This document shows positions 35,164 through 42,583 of a stretch of 64,000 nucleotides of DNA, in pieces (the first letter of the stretch is position 1; every line of letters starts with the position of its first letter). Origin of the DNA: Lentimicrobiaceae bacterium. Its GTDB lineage: Bacteria > Bacteroidota > Bacteroidia > Bacteroidales > F082. Under the pieces are notes generated by a model. That model worked only from the letters and a program-made list of their open reading frames with translations. It did no database searches and was not told where the DNA came from. The position numbers and the translations under genes are program-made. The stretch spans positions 62,001 to 126,000 of the forward strand of contig JABJIE010000026.1 of NCBI GenBank assembly GCA_018661505.1. Reading direction: 5' to 3'.

Positions 35164-35562
35164 CTAACGAGAAAATAATGCTGTTCTGGATTCACTTTCT
35201 ATACCATTTATCAATTCAAAACTGAACTCTAACTTCTTACTGTTAACATAAATTCCTGATCCACTAACTGTATATTCTGAACCTAGGTCTTGCAATTCTA
35301 TCACCAGTGAGTTACCAATTACCAATGCTGATGCCGATGTGCCCAGATTTGCAAAATTAGTCATGATAATTTCTGACGAATTTGAAGGCTTTGCAATAAT
35401 GGTTACATCATAGTTTATTCTTGCAGGTTGATCATTAACACTCCATGTGCCAACATATTGTTGAATATAATCATCCTCTTCCATCAAGTCATCATCTGTA
35501 CATGAGCTAATGCTCAATGTGAATATTGCAATTAACATAGGGTATAAATACTTAATTATCAT
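35164..35562 (-). CDS. Hypothetical lipoprotein, lipocalin-like beta-rich
   Basis: 132 residues. The signal peptide ends SISSC, a clear lipobox, followed by an acidic Asp/Glu patch that in Bacteroidota may favour surface export. The mature part begins YVGTWSVNDQPARINYDVTI and continues as alternating beta strands, the general look of small lipocalin-like lipoproteins. I do not recognise a named family. It lies 12 bp downstream of the T9SS thioredoxin gene in the same direction and convergent with the DUF4296 gene. Confidence 0.7.
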   Translation of the reverse strand: MIIKYLYPMLIAIFTLSISSCTDDDLMEEDDYIQQYVGTWSVNDQPARINYDVTIIAKPSNSSEIIMTNFANLGTSASALVIGNSLVIELQDLGSEYTVSGSGIYVNSKKLEFSFELINGIESESRTALFSR

Positions 35563-35574
35563 ATGAGGTAATAT

Positions 35575-36375
35575 TTAATGTAATACAGATATTTTAGATG
35601 TAGAAATAACTCTGCCATTTGAAAATACTCTTAGCAAATAGTATCCACTATTAATTCCATCAACCCTTAAGTCAATGGAAATGTTTCCTTTTTTATAACT
35701 AATAGGTTTTGTACATTTTATTTCCCTGCCCATAAAATCACTGATGGTAACAAAAATATCTGCGTTATTTTTTAAGTCCAAATTAACTTTGGCTTCACTA
35801 ACGATGGGGTTTGGGAAAACTTTTACATCACCCTGTAATTCAGATGTTTCACCAACGCCAACTAAAGTACCACCTGCTGCTATAACCGCATTTGTAATAG
35901 TCTCTTCATCTGGATACCAAACATACGGATCAAAAATATTATGATCCGGAGTTATTATTATTACCGTAGGATAGGATTGAATATCATAAAGCTGATAAAC
36001 CAAATTACCACCACCTTGGGTACCGCTAACCGAAGGAAAGGTTAAACCAAAAATAGAATCAAATTCTCGAACACCCTGATTATCATTACCCCAATTTATT
36101 CCCAAAAAATATGTATTCCCTTGATTTTCCCCAAAATTTTCATAACATGCTTGAAAATCATCGGCATAATCCTGACAAGGTCCGCAGGTGGTTGAGAAAA
36201 AATCTATGACAACTATTTTATTTTCATCATCAAGCAGTGGAAAAAGCCAAATTGGTTCACCAAATATTGTTTTTACATGAAAGTTTTCAGCAACCGTTAG
36301 TGTAGTTTGAGCATTGGCATAAGATGCCAAGGTAATAAACATAGTTAAAAGAGTAATTTTTCTAAAAAAAGTCAT
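35575..36375 (-). CDS. T9SS-exported TlpA/thioredoxin-like protein
   Basis: 266 residues. A signal peptide (ending SYANAQ) is followed by a thioredoxin-fold domain (~25-170) with the redox motif CGPC in FFSTTCGPCQDYADDF and the cis-proline region IQSYPTVIIIT. The last ~75 residues form a T9SS type A sorting domain (VFPNPIVSEAKVNLDL, FMGREIKC, SGYYLLRVFSNG, STSKISVLH). The protein is therefore a secreted or cell-surface thiol-disulfide or peroxidase-type protein. Just upstream lies a degraded nucleotidyltransferase gene. Confidence 0.88.
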   Translation of the reverse strand: MTFFRKITLLTMFITLASYANAQTTLTVAENFHVKTIFGEPIWLFPLLDDENKIVVIDFFSTTCGPCQDYADDFQACYENFGENQGNTYFLGINWGNDNQGVREFDSIFGLTFPSVSGTQGGGNLVYQLYDIQSYPTVIIITPDHNIFDPYVWYPDEETITNAVIAAGGTLVGVGETSELQGDVKVFPNPIVSEAKVNLDLKNNADIFVTISDFMGREIKCTKPISYKKGNISIDLRVDGINSGYYLLRVFSNGRVISTSKISVLH

Positions 36376-36378
36376 TAT

Positions 36379-36578
36379 TTAGCCTTTTATTATTGCATTA
36401 TAAATATTATCGGTAAGCCTGCGTACGACAACCATGAATAAGCATCCAAACTTATCATATTGACGTATTATATTTTCAAGAAAGGATGCTCTCTTATCAA
36501 GTTCAAGTAAAAATTTTGGCTTCCCATACGGGATGATCTGCCAGCCGCCAGTATAATTACAGAACAACTTTTCTTCAG
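36379..36578 (-). pseudogene. Frameshifted, shortened MobA-like nucleotidyltransferase remnant
   Basis: The two ORFs in the track (36379-36645 and 36468-36668) are the halves of one broken gene. In one frame the minus strand reads CSVIILAAGRSSRMG, the NTP-binding signature of MobA/MocA-type nucleotidyltransferases. One base is then missing at about 36523-36524, and the other frame continues KPKFLLELDKRASFLENII, exactly what follows in the family. After FMVVV the homology stops and only ~14 residues remain before the stop, so most of the ~200-residue enzyme is also deleted. It lies between the T9SS thioredoxin gene and the pseudo-ALDH gene. Confidence 0.75.
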
Positions 36579-36622
36579 CGTCCAACTTTTTAAAATATAA
36601 TTTATAGTCTTTGATAGTAAGT

Positions 36623-37531
36623 CTAATATCCTGAACCGGCTCCACCTATTTGCTCGATTGGATGCCATGTAGTCTTAATTTCTTGTAAGTCTCTTATTTT
36701 ATAAGGATTCTGAGCTTTAACCGAGAACCAATCAGATTTCCAATAAAATACTCTTTTCATATTTTCGGAAGCATTAATCTGAATGTTTTTTAATTCTTCT
36801 TTATCAGTTCTTGAATATATAATGGCATTTACATCCATATGAGAAGAAAAATGGCCAGCCAGCTCCTTTGCATTTCCTGTAAGTATATTAATTACACCAC
36901 CCGGAACATCAGAAGAATTTATTACTTCCGCAAAAGTAACAGAGCAAAGTGGCTTACTTTCGGACGCTAACACTACACAAGTGTTGCCGCCTGCTACTAC
37001 TGGTGCAATAACTGAAACCAGACCAATAAGTGAATTTTCTTCAGGAGCTATTATGGCAACCACACCCATTGGTTCACAAACCGAAAAGTTATAATATGAA
37101 GAGGAAACAGGATTTACGGAACTAAATATTTGTTGATATTTATCACACCATCCCGCATAATAAATTAGCCTATCTATAGAATTGTTCACTTCTTTTTCCG
37201 CTTTGGCAGATGTTGAGCCTTGAATCTTGAGTTCTTCAATAAATTGTGCTCTTCTTCCTTCGAGTATCTCCCCAAGCCTGTATAATATCTGACTTCTGTT
37301 GAAAGCAGTTCGTGCTGACCAGCCTACGGAAGCGCTTCTTGCTGCCACCACTGCATTTCTAAAGTCTTTGCGAGAACTTAGGCAGATATTTCCCAATATG
37401 TTCCCTTTACTATCAAGTGGATTATAATATCTCCCTGATTCTGTTCGAGGAAATTTACCTCCAATGTAAATCTTATATGTTTTCAAGATTTCCAATCTCT
37501 TTTCATTCTTATATTTTACACCTTTCGACAT
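36623..37531 (-). CDS. Short non-catalytic aldehyde-dehydrogenase-like protein (ALDH16 second-domain type)
   Basis: 302 residues, against ~490 for a full aldehyde dehydrogenase. The N-terminal NAD-domain half is present (YKIYIGGKFPRTESGRYYNP, EPMGVVAIIAPEENSLIGL, PGGVINILTG), but the catalytic-domain section with the active-site cysteine is absent. The chain ends KTTWHPIEQIGGAGSGY. This fits the non-catalytic second domain of ALDH16 proteins, here a separate gene 12 bp downstream of a complete ALDH gene. A decayed ALDH is the alternative, but the frame is intact and well conserved. It is the third gene of the deoC operon. Confidence 0.75.
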   Translation of the reverse strand: MSKGVKYKNEKRLEILKTYKIYIGGKFPRTESGRYYNPLDSKGNILGNICLSSRKDFRNAVVAARSASVGWSARTAFNRSQILYRLGEILEGRRAQFIEELKIQGSTSAKAEKEVNNSIDRLIYYAGWCDKYQQIFSSVNPVSSSYYNFSVCEPMGVVAIIAPEENSLIGLVSVIAPVVAGGNTCVVLASESKPLCSVTFAEVINSSDVPGGVINILTGNAKELAGHFSSHMDVNAIIYSRTDKEELKNIQINASENMKRVFYWKSDWFSVKAQNPYKIRDLQEIKTTWHPIEQIGGAGSGY

Positions 37532-37543
37532 ACTGTTTTACCT

Positions 37544-39004
37544 TTATTTTAAATTTAAATATGCAGCCAGTCCATGTAGTCCGCCTTCTCTTCCAAGTCC
37601 GCTTTCCTTGTACCCTCCGAAAGGAGAAGCAGGATCAAACTTATTATAGGTATTTGCCCATATTACACCTGCTTGTAATTGATGGGTAAGATTAAATATT
37701 TTCGATCCTTTGTCGGTCCATACACCAGCCGATAGACCGTAGGGAGTATTGTTGGCTTTACTGATCACTTCTTCAATAGTTCGAAATGTTTGAATGGCAA
37801 GCACCGGACCAAATATTTCTTCTTGGGCAATTGTATGCGATTGTGAAACATTTAAAAAAAGTGTTGGCTTGCACCAATTTCCCTTACTAGGAAGGGTACA
37901 GGAACTTTGGTACATAAGTGCTCCTTCTTGCTTTCCAATTTCGATGTAGTCATTTATTGTTTTCAATTGTTCTTTGGAATTGATTGCCCCTACATCTGTA
38001 TTTTTATCCAGGGGATCACCAACAATAAGGCTCTCCAATCTATGTTTTAGCTTTTTTACTACAGTTTCGAATATTGACTCTTGAACGAACAATCTTGATC
38101 CTGCACAACATACATGACCCTGATTAAAATAAATACCATTCACAATTCCTTCCACTGCCTGATCAATTGCTGCATCTTCAAAAATGATATTGGCTGCCTT
38201 ACCTCCAAGTTCGAGTGTAACTTTTTTTTGTGTTCCGGCAACAGTCTTATTAATGATCTTACCTACTTGAGTAGATCCGGTGAAGGCAATTTTATTAATT
38301 TCAGGATGATTCACAATTGCGGCTCCAGTTTCTCCGGCACCAGTAATAATATTCACAACACCATCAGGCAATCCTGAATCCTGAATTAATTCTGCTAATT
38401 TTAAAGCTGTAAGAGGAGTGGTCTCCGCAGGTTTTAGTATCACTGTGTTTCCCGTTGCTAAAGCCGGTGCTATTTTCCATGATGCCATTAGTAATGGAAA
38501 ATTCCATGGAATAATTTGTCCGACAACGCCCAAGGGTTGAGGATTTTTGTTAGGGAAAGCATATTCCAGTTTGTCTGCCCAGCCAGCATGGTAGAAGAAA
38601 TGATTTGCGGCTAGTGGTATATCTATATCTCTTGACTCCCGAATAGGTTTACCACCATCCAACGACTCTATTATTGCAAACTCTTTAGCCCTTTCCTGTA
38701 TCATCCGCGCAATGCGATAAATATATTTTGCCCGTTCAAGAGCGGGCATTACAGACCATACATTTTCATAAGCGCTACGGGCAGCATTCACTGCTTTATT
38801 AACATCTTCTATTGTACCTTCAGCAACTTCAGCCAGTTTTACTTCCGTGGCAGGATTTATGGTAGCAAAATATTTTCCTTTAACCGGCTTAACAAACTTT
38901 CCATTAATGAAATGTTCGTAGCGTTTTTTTAGCTGAATATGATCTGTACTTTCCGGTGCCGGAGAAAGATTCCAGCTACTTTCTGATTTATCTTTAGTTT
39001 TCAT
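37544..39004 (-). CDS. Aldehyde dehydrogenase, ALDH16-like catalytic subunit
   Basis: 486 residues from ATG 39004, which is preceded by an AAAAAAGGC ribosome site; the track's start at 39133 lies deep in deoC and adds 43 unlikely residues. The conserved parts are all present: VGQIIPWNFPLLMASWKIAPAL, FTGSTQVGKIIN, the glutamate in LELGGKAANI, and the catalytic cysteine in GHVCCAGSR. It overlaps the deoC 3' end by ten bases or less. It probably oxidises acetaldehyde from the deoxyribose-phosphate aldolase step to acetate with NAD(P)+. Confidence 0.92.
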   Translation of the reverse strand: MKTKDKSESSWNLSPAPESTDHIQLKKRYEHFINGKFVKPVKGKYFATINPATEVKLAEVAEGTIEDVNKAVNAARSAYENVWSVMPALERAKYIYRIARMIQERAKEFAIIESLDGGKPIRESRDIDIPLAANHFFYHAGWADKLEYAFPNKNPQPLGVVGQIIPWNFPLLMASWKIAPALATGNTVILKPAETTPLTALKLAELIQDSGLPDGVVNIITGAGETGAAIVNHPEINKIAFTGSTQVGKIINKTVAGTQKKVTLELGGKAANIIFEDAAIDQAVEGIVNGIYFNQGHVCCAGSRLFVQESIFETVVKKLKHRLESLIVGDPLDKNTDVGAINSKEQLKTINDYIEIGKQEGALMYQSSCTLPSKGNWCKPTLFLNVSQSHTIAQEEIFGPVLAIQTFRTIEEVISKANNTPYGLSAGVWTDKGSKIFNLTHQLQAGVIWANTYNKFDPASPFGGYKESGLGREGGLHGLAAYLNLK

Positions 39005-39012
39005 TGCCTTTT

Positions 39013-39939
39013 TTAGTCTATTGAAAAATAATCGTTCGACTGGTATCTTCCTGTTCTCAATTTCACAATTTGTTTCAACACATCGTTGGCTAAGCTGCTT
39101 GCTCCAAATCTGAACCATCGATTGGTTAACCAAGCATCTCCTAAAACCTCCTTTACCATTATCAAATAGTGTAAGGCCAATTTTGAGTTAGATATTCCTC
39201 CAGCTGGCTTCATGCCAACCATAATTCCGGTTTTTTCATGATAATCCCGAATTGCTTCAAGCATTATAAGAGTTACGGGTAGTGTCGCTGCAGGTTTGAT
39301 CTTACCGGTTGATGTTTTTATGAAATCTGCTCCTGCATGCATAGCAATATCACTTGCTCTCCGAACTTTGTCGAGTGCTCCCAATTCTCCTGTCTCCAGT
39401 ATTACTTTTAGTCTAACATCATTACAAATATTCTTAATAGATGCAATCTCATCAAAAACATAGTTGTAGTCACCCGAATGGAATCTGCCTCTGGAAATAA
39501 CCATGTCGACTTCGTCGGCCCCTTGATCAATAGCAAATTGTGTGTCGGCTATCTTTACTTTTAACGGAGTTTGTCCGGCTGGAAATGCAGTAGCAACTGA
39601 TGCCACTTTTATGTCTGTCCCGATTAATTCCTTTTTTGCAACACTTACCAGTGATGGGTATACACAAACAGCAGCAACTGTTGGCAGACCAGGAACAGAA
39701 TCATGTAAGTGTCTTGCTTTGTAGCACATCTGTTTTACTTTACCTTGCGTATCTGCACCCTCTAAGGTGGTGAGGTCGATCATGCTTAGAACCATGCTTA
39801 GCCCAGCTTCTTTAGCTTCATTTTTAATACTTCGCTTGGTGAATCTACTAACGCGCTCCTCAGTTCCAACTTGATCGATAAGTGGCGTATTTCTAAAATC
39901 AGGAATTATTATCTCGTTATTATTTATTATGGTTGTCAA
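39013..39939 (-). CDS. deoC: Deoxyribose-phosphate aldolase
   Basis: Cleaves 2-deoxyribose 5-phosphate into glyceraldehyde 3-phosphate and acetaldehyde. The 308 residues are longer than the ~220-260 of common bacterial DeoC and resemble the longer, eukaryote-like DERA. The Schiff-base lysine lies in GADFIKTSTGK, and DEVDMVISRG and MKPAGGI are conserved. It is the first gene of a deoC-ALDH-pseudoALDH operon in which the aldehyde product can be oxidised. A 480-bp non-coding region with two palindromes lies upstream. Confidence 0.95.
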   Translation of the reverse strand: MTTIINNNEIIIPDFRNTPLIDQVGTEERVSRFTKRSIKNEAKEAGLSMVLSMIDLTTLEGADTQGKVKQMCYKARHLHDSVPGLPTVAAVCVYPSLVSVAKKELIGTDIKVASVATAFPAGQTPLKVKIADTQFAIDQGADEVDMVISRGRFHSGDYNYVFDEIASIKNICNDVRLKVILETGELGALDKVRRASDIAMHAGADFIKTSTGKIKPAATLPVTLIMLEAIRDYHEKTGIMVGMKPAGGISNSKLALHYLIMVKEVLGDAWLTNRWFRFGASSLANDVLKQIVKLRTGRYQSNDYFSID

Positions 39940-40115
39940 TTGCTTTAGCCTTATTAAGAAACAAATTCAGTAGTAATAAACTTGCTATTTCGTGTTCGAC
40001 ATTAAACTACAAATCTCAGCATAAAAAACGTATAATGCAAGTAAAAACATTAATGACCTCGATATTCTCACTTAGTAAAATAAGTCTATATTTTTAAAAA
40101 TATCAACCATGCCAT

Positions 40116-40135
40116 TTGCAATAACTTTATTGCAA
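40116..40135. promoter_or_regulatory. Palindrome upstream of deoC, possible operator
   Basis: TTGCAATAACTTTATTGCAA has two 9-bp perfectly complementary arms around a CT centre. It sits about 180 bp upstream of the deoC start. The dyad suits a dimeric repressor site; no regulator gene is adjacent. Confidence 0.4.
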
Positions 40136-40373
40136 CAATTGGTTAATTCATTTTGCTGAAGAGTCTATTTTTTAACCACAACATAAATTTAAGATGGAAA
40201 CACGATTTCGTTAAATCAAAAAAATCGAAGATTATACGATAACGTAAAATTATCCACTACCGTACTAAAATTTTAATGTTAAACCATTTTTATCCTAAAA
40301 GCATCAAAAATATTGCTATTATATTAGCTTGTATATGTGACTGTTACAGGCTTGGGGTATTGTAAGTAATTAT

Positions 40374-40403
40374 TTTGGCATACCTATTGTAAAGGTATAT
40401 TTA
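40374..40403 (+). promoter_or_regulatory. Candidate promoter for the zinc-ribbon gene pair
   Basis: TTTG at 40374-40377, an 18-bp spacer and TATATTTA at 40396-40403 fit the Bacteroidota consensus except for the last base and slightly short spacing. The zinc-ribbon ATG is 21 bp beyond the element. Confidence 0.35.
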
Positions 40404-40423
40404 ACTGGCAAGAAATTTTAAGA

Positions 40424-40573
40424 ATGTTAAGTCTTAGTTTGAAAAGAAATATTAAAAAAAAGGGAAGTCATCCAAAATACTTCAAATGTAAAAGATGCGG
40501 CTATGTTACAATAGTGGAAGATTCATCTTGTCCGATTTGTATAAAGGATGGTTTTAGTTTAAAAATGATTTAA
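40424..40573 (+). CDS. 49-aa zinc-ribbon microprotein
   Basis: Too short for the ORF track. ATG at 40424 is preceded by an A-rich AAGAAATTTTAAGA leader. The N-terminal half is basic (SLKRNIKKKGSHPK); the C-terminal half has two CxxC knuckles, FKCKRCGYVT and SCPIC, typical of a rubredoxin-like zinc ribbon. Such small ribbons often bind nucleic acids or act as subunits of larger complexes; no specific role can be given. A second small gene starts 11 bases after its stop, and a strong terminator follows that gene, so the two form a compact operon. Confidence 0.75.
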   Translation: MLSLSLKRNIKKKGSHPKYFKCKRCGYVTIVEDSSCPICIKDGFSLKMI

Positions 40574-40584
40574 TTTAACCTGCT

Positions 40585-40767
40585 ATGAAAATTAATTACA
40601 ATTACTCCCTTGATCAGATTGAATCCACAGGATTAATAGAAAAATTTGTTAAAGATTTGAAGGCCAGTATCTTCACGAAAGACCAAAAAGTGTACTTTTT
40701 TGAGAAGACAAATCGTGAAACATATAGGCTTTACTCAGTTATTAATGAGCGATCCTTTTTCCTTTAA
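40585..40767 (+). CDS. 60-aa hypothetical protein paired with the zinc-ribbon gene
   Basis: A 60-residue soluble protein with a mixed alpha/beta look: helix (SLDQIESTGLIEKFVKDLKA) followed by strands (KVYFFEKTNRETYRLYSVI). No cysteine, signal peptide or membrane segment. It starts 11 bp after the zinc-ribbon gene and is followed by two hairpins. I do not recognise the family. Its position between a probable promoter and a strong terminator supports real expression. Confidence 0.6.
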   Translation: MKINYNYSLDQIESTGLIEKFVKDLKASIFTKDQKVYFFEKTNRETYRLYSVINERSFFL

Positions 40768-40783
40768 TCGGATTTTAATCCGA
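40768..40783. repeat. Perfect 7-bp inverted repeat directly after the 60-aa gene
   Basis: TCGGATT and AATCCGA are separated by two bases and start one base after the stop codon. There is no T-run, so it is not a terminator itself; it may stabilise the transcript end. An intrinsic terminator follows 17 bp later. Confidence 0.5.
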
Positions 40784-40800
40784 CAAAAGCCCACCTCAGA

Positions 40801-40834
40801 AACCTTACAACGTACCAGATGTAAGGTTTTTTTT
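40801..40834 (+). terminator. Intrinsic terminator of the zinc-ribbon operon
   Basis: AACCTTACA and TGTAAGGTT form a perfect 9-bp stem with a 10-base loop, followed by a run of T residues. Strong plus-strand Rho-independent terminator, 55 bp ahead of ispE. Confidence 0.9.
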
Positions 40835-40888
40835 ATGTCCATATCTTTCATTCAAATCAATTAACTTTGCGCTAAGCAATTTTTATAA

Positions 40889-41689
40889 ATGATATGTTTT
40901 CCGAATGCAAAGGTTAATTTGGGGTTATCCGTTTTGGATAAACGACCCGATGATTTTCATAATTTATCCACTTGTATCATTCCCATTCCAATTTATGATA
41001 TTCTTGAGATAAACTTATCGGAAACATTTAGGTTTGTTAGCTATGGACTTAAGGTATCTGGAATAAATATTATTATAAAAACCTGGGAATATCTAAATGG
41101 TATTTTTGACAAAATAGCCCCAGTAAATGTATGTTTATACAAAAACATACCCATGGGGGCTGGACTTGGAGGCGGTTCATCGGATGCAATTTTTTTTTTA
41201 AAAATAATCAATGACATATGCGAGCTTCGCTTAAGCCACATTGAGTTAATGGAAATTGCAAATATAATTGGATCGGATTGTCCTTTTTTTATTGACAACA
41301 CTTCTTCCATTGTCACAGGTAAGGGTGATATAATATCAAAAGTTGATAATCCATTTGCTGGAAAATATATTACATTAATATATCCTCAAATCAACATAAG
41401 CACAAAAAATGCATTTTCATTTGTAAAGCATAATTCATCCGCTACTGATTACTCAGCTATATTAGACAATGAATTATTATGGAGAAATCATATATCGAAT
41501 GATTTTGAGGAGTTTGTGTTTTCTGAACATCCCCATTTACTGAAATTGAAAAATAAGTTATACCAACATAATGCATTATATACATCCTTAACGGGCAGTG
41601 GTTCATCATTATACGCAATTTCAGAAAAAGAAATGGATATTAGTTGGATTGATAAATCTTATTTTGTTCAACAACGATATATGGGATAA
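40889..41689 (+). CDS. ispE: 4-diphosphocytidyl-2-C-methyl-D-erythritol kinase
   Basis: GHMP kinase of the MEP isoprenoid pathway; phosphorylates CDP-methylerythritol. The 266 residues include the N-terminal PNAKVNLGLSVLDKRPDDFHN and the ATP-binding IPMGAGLGGGSSDA. The C-terminal motif LTGSGSSLYAI is also conserved. The length is typical of Bacteroidota IspE. The start is just after a strong terminator, so it should have its own promoter, though I do not see a consensus one. Confidence 0.95.
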   Translation: MICFPNAKVNLGLSVLDKRPDDFHNLSTCIIPIPIYDILEINLSETFRFVSYGLKVSGINIIIKTWEYLNGIFDKIAPVNVCLYKNIPMGAGLGGGSSDAIFFLKIINDICELRLSHIELMEIANIIGSDCPFFIDNTSSIVTGKGDIISKVDNPFAGKYITLIYPQINISTKNAFSFVKHNSSATDYSAILDNELLWRNHISNDFEEFVFSEHPHLLKLKNKLYQHNALYTSLTGSGSSLYAISEKEMDISWIDKSYFVQQRYMG

Positions 41690-41765
41690 TTGTATTGCGC
41701 TATTATAATTAGGAATTTAGTAATTTTCTGGATATTTTTCTACATGTAAATGACATTATATTATT

Positions 41766-42527
41766 ATGAATAAAATCACACTTATAACAGGAGCAACTAG
41801 TGGTATTGGTAAATCATGTGCATATATATTCGCAAAACATAAACATGACCTAATTATAATTGGTAGAAGAGCGGAAAGGTTGGAAGATATATCGCAGGAT
41901 TTAATATCTAAATATGACATTAATGTGTTGCAACTATGTGTTGACATTAGAAATAGAGATGATGTAATAAACGCCATTGAATCAATGCCAAATGTTTGGA
42001 AAAAGATAGATGTTTTGATCAATAATGCTGGATTAGCTGTTGGTTTAAGTACAATTCAAGATGCAGAAATAGATGATTGGGAAAGAATGATAGACACAAA
42101 TGTAAAAGGATTACTATACATTTCTCGAGCAGTAATTCCATTGATGATAAGAAATAAACGAGGTCATGTTATAAACATAGGATCAATAGCTGGAAAAGAA
42201 GTATATCCGAATGGAAATATATATTGTGCAACAAAACATGCTGTTGATGCACTAACCAAAGGAATGAGAATTGATCTTGTTGAGGAAAACATAAAAGTTA
42301 CTCAAATAGCCCCAGGAGCAATAGAAACTGAGTTCTCCATCGTTAGGTTCAAGGGAGATAAATCAAAAGCTGATTCCATATATGATGGTTATCAACCTTT
42401 AAGTCCTGACGATGTTGCTAACGTAACATATTATTCTACAACTCTTCCGAGTCACGTTAACATAAATGATATGGTAATAATGCCGACTGCTCAGGCAAGT
42501 TCCATGGTATTTAACAAAAGTATTTAG
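41766..42527 (+). CDS. SDR-family NADP(H)-dependent oxidoreductase, YdfG-like
   Basis: 253 residues of a classical short-chain dehydrogenase. TGATSGIGKSCA is the nucleotide-binding TGxxxGIG, GRRAERL suggests NADP preference, NNAGLAVG is the NNAG motif, and YCATKHA supplies the YxxxK catalytic pair, with the serine in NIGSIAG. The sequence resembles YdfG-type enzymes acting on 3-hydroxy acids such as serine or 3-hydroxypropionate, but the substrate is not certain. Separate from ispE by 76 bp. Confidence 0.9.
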   Translation: MNKITLITGATSGIGKSCAYIFAKHKHDLIIIGRRAERLEDISQDLISKYDINVLQLCVDIRNRDDVINAIESMPNVWKKIDVLINNAGLAVGLSTIQDAEIDDWERMIDTNVKGLLYISRAVIPLMIRNKRGHVINIGSIAGKEVYPNGNIYCATKHAVDALTKGMRIDLVEENIKVTQIAPGAIETEFSIVRFKGDKSKADSIYDGYQPLSPDDVANVTYYSTTLPSHVNINDMVIMPTAQASSMVFNKSI

Positions 42528-42583
42528 CAAAAATTATTTTTTAAATTTGTCACTTTTACACAAAAACCAAATTGCACAACATC

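Larger units (their letters stand above)
39940..40423. other. Divergent intergenic region (484 bp) with palindromes
   Basis: Lies between deoC (minus) and the zinc-ribbon gene (plus). It contains a 20-bp near-perfect palindrome (40116-40135), a 16-bp A/T palindrome (40088-40103) and a candidate promoter for the zinc-ribbon gene. No open frame longer than about 20 codons was found. Confidence 0.7.

Noticed and set aside
36379-36645. 88-residue ORF as an independent gene
   Set aside because: Only its second half makes sense, and it continues a nucleotidyltransferase motif from another frame; it is the tail of a frameshifted pseudogene, and its first part overlaps the ALDH-like gene.
36623-37531. 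Short ALDH as a pseudogene
   Set aside because: The frame is intact from start to stop, well conserved, and its length and ending fit the non-catalytic ALDH16 second domain next to a catalytic ALDH.
18806-41757. 15-bp sequence CATGTAAATGACATT shared by 18806-18820 and 41743-41757
   Set aside because: Shared 15-mers are expected by chance in 64 kb of A/T-rich DNA; only the first site forms an inverted repeat.
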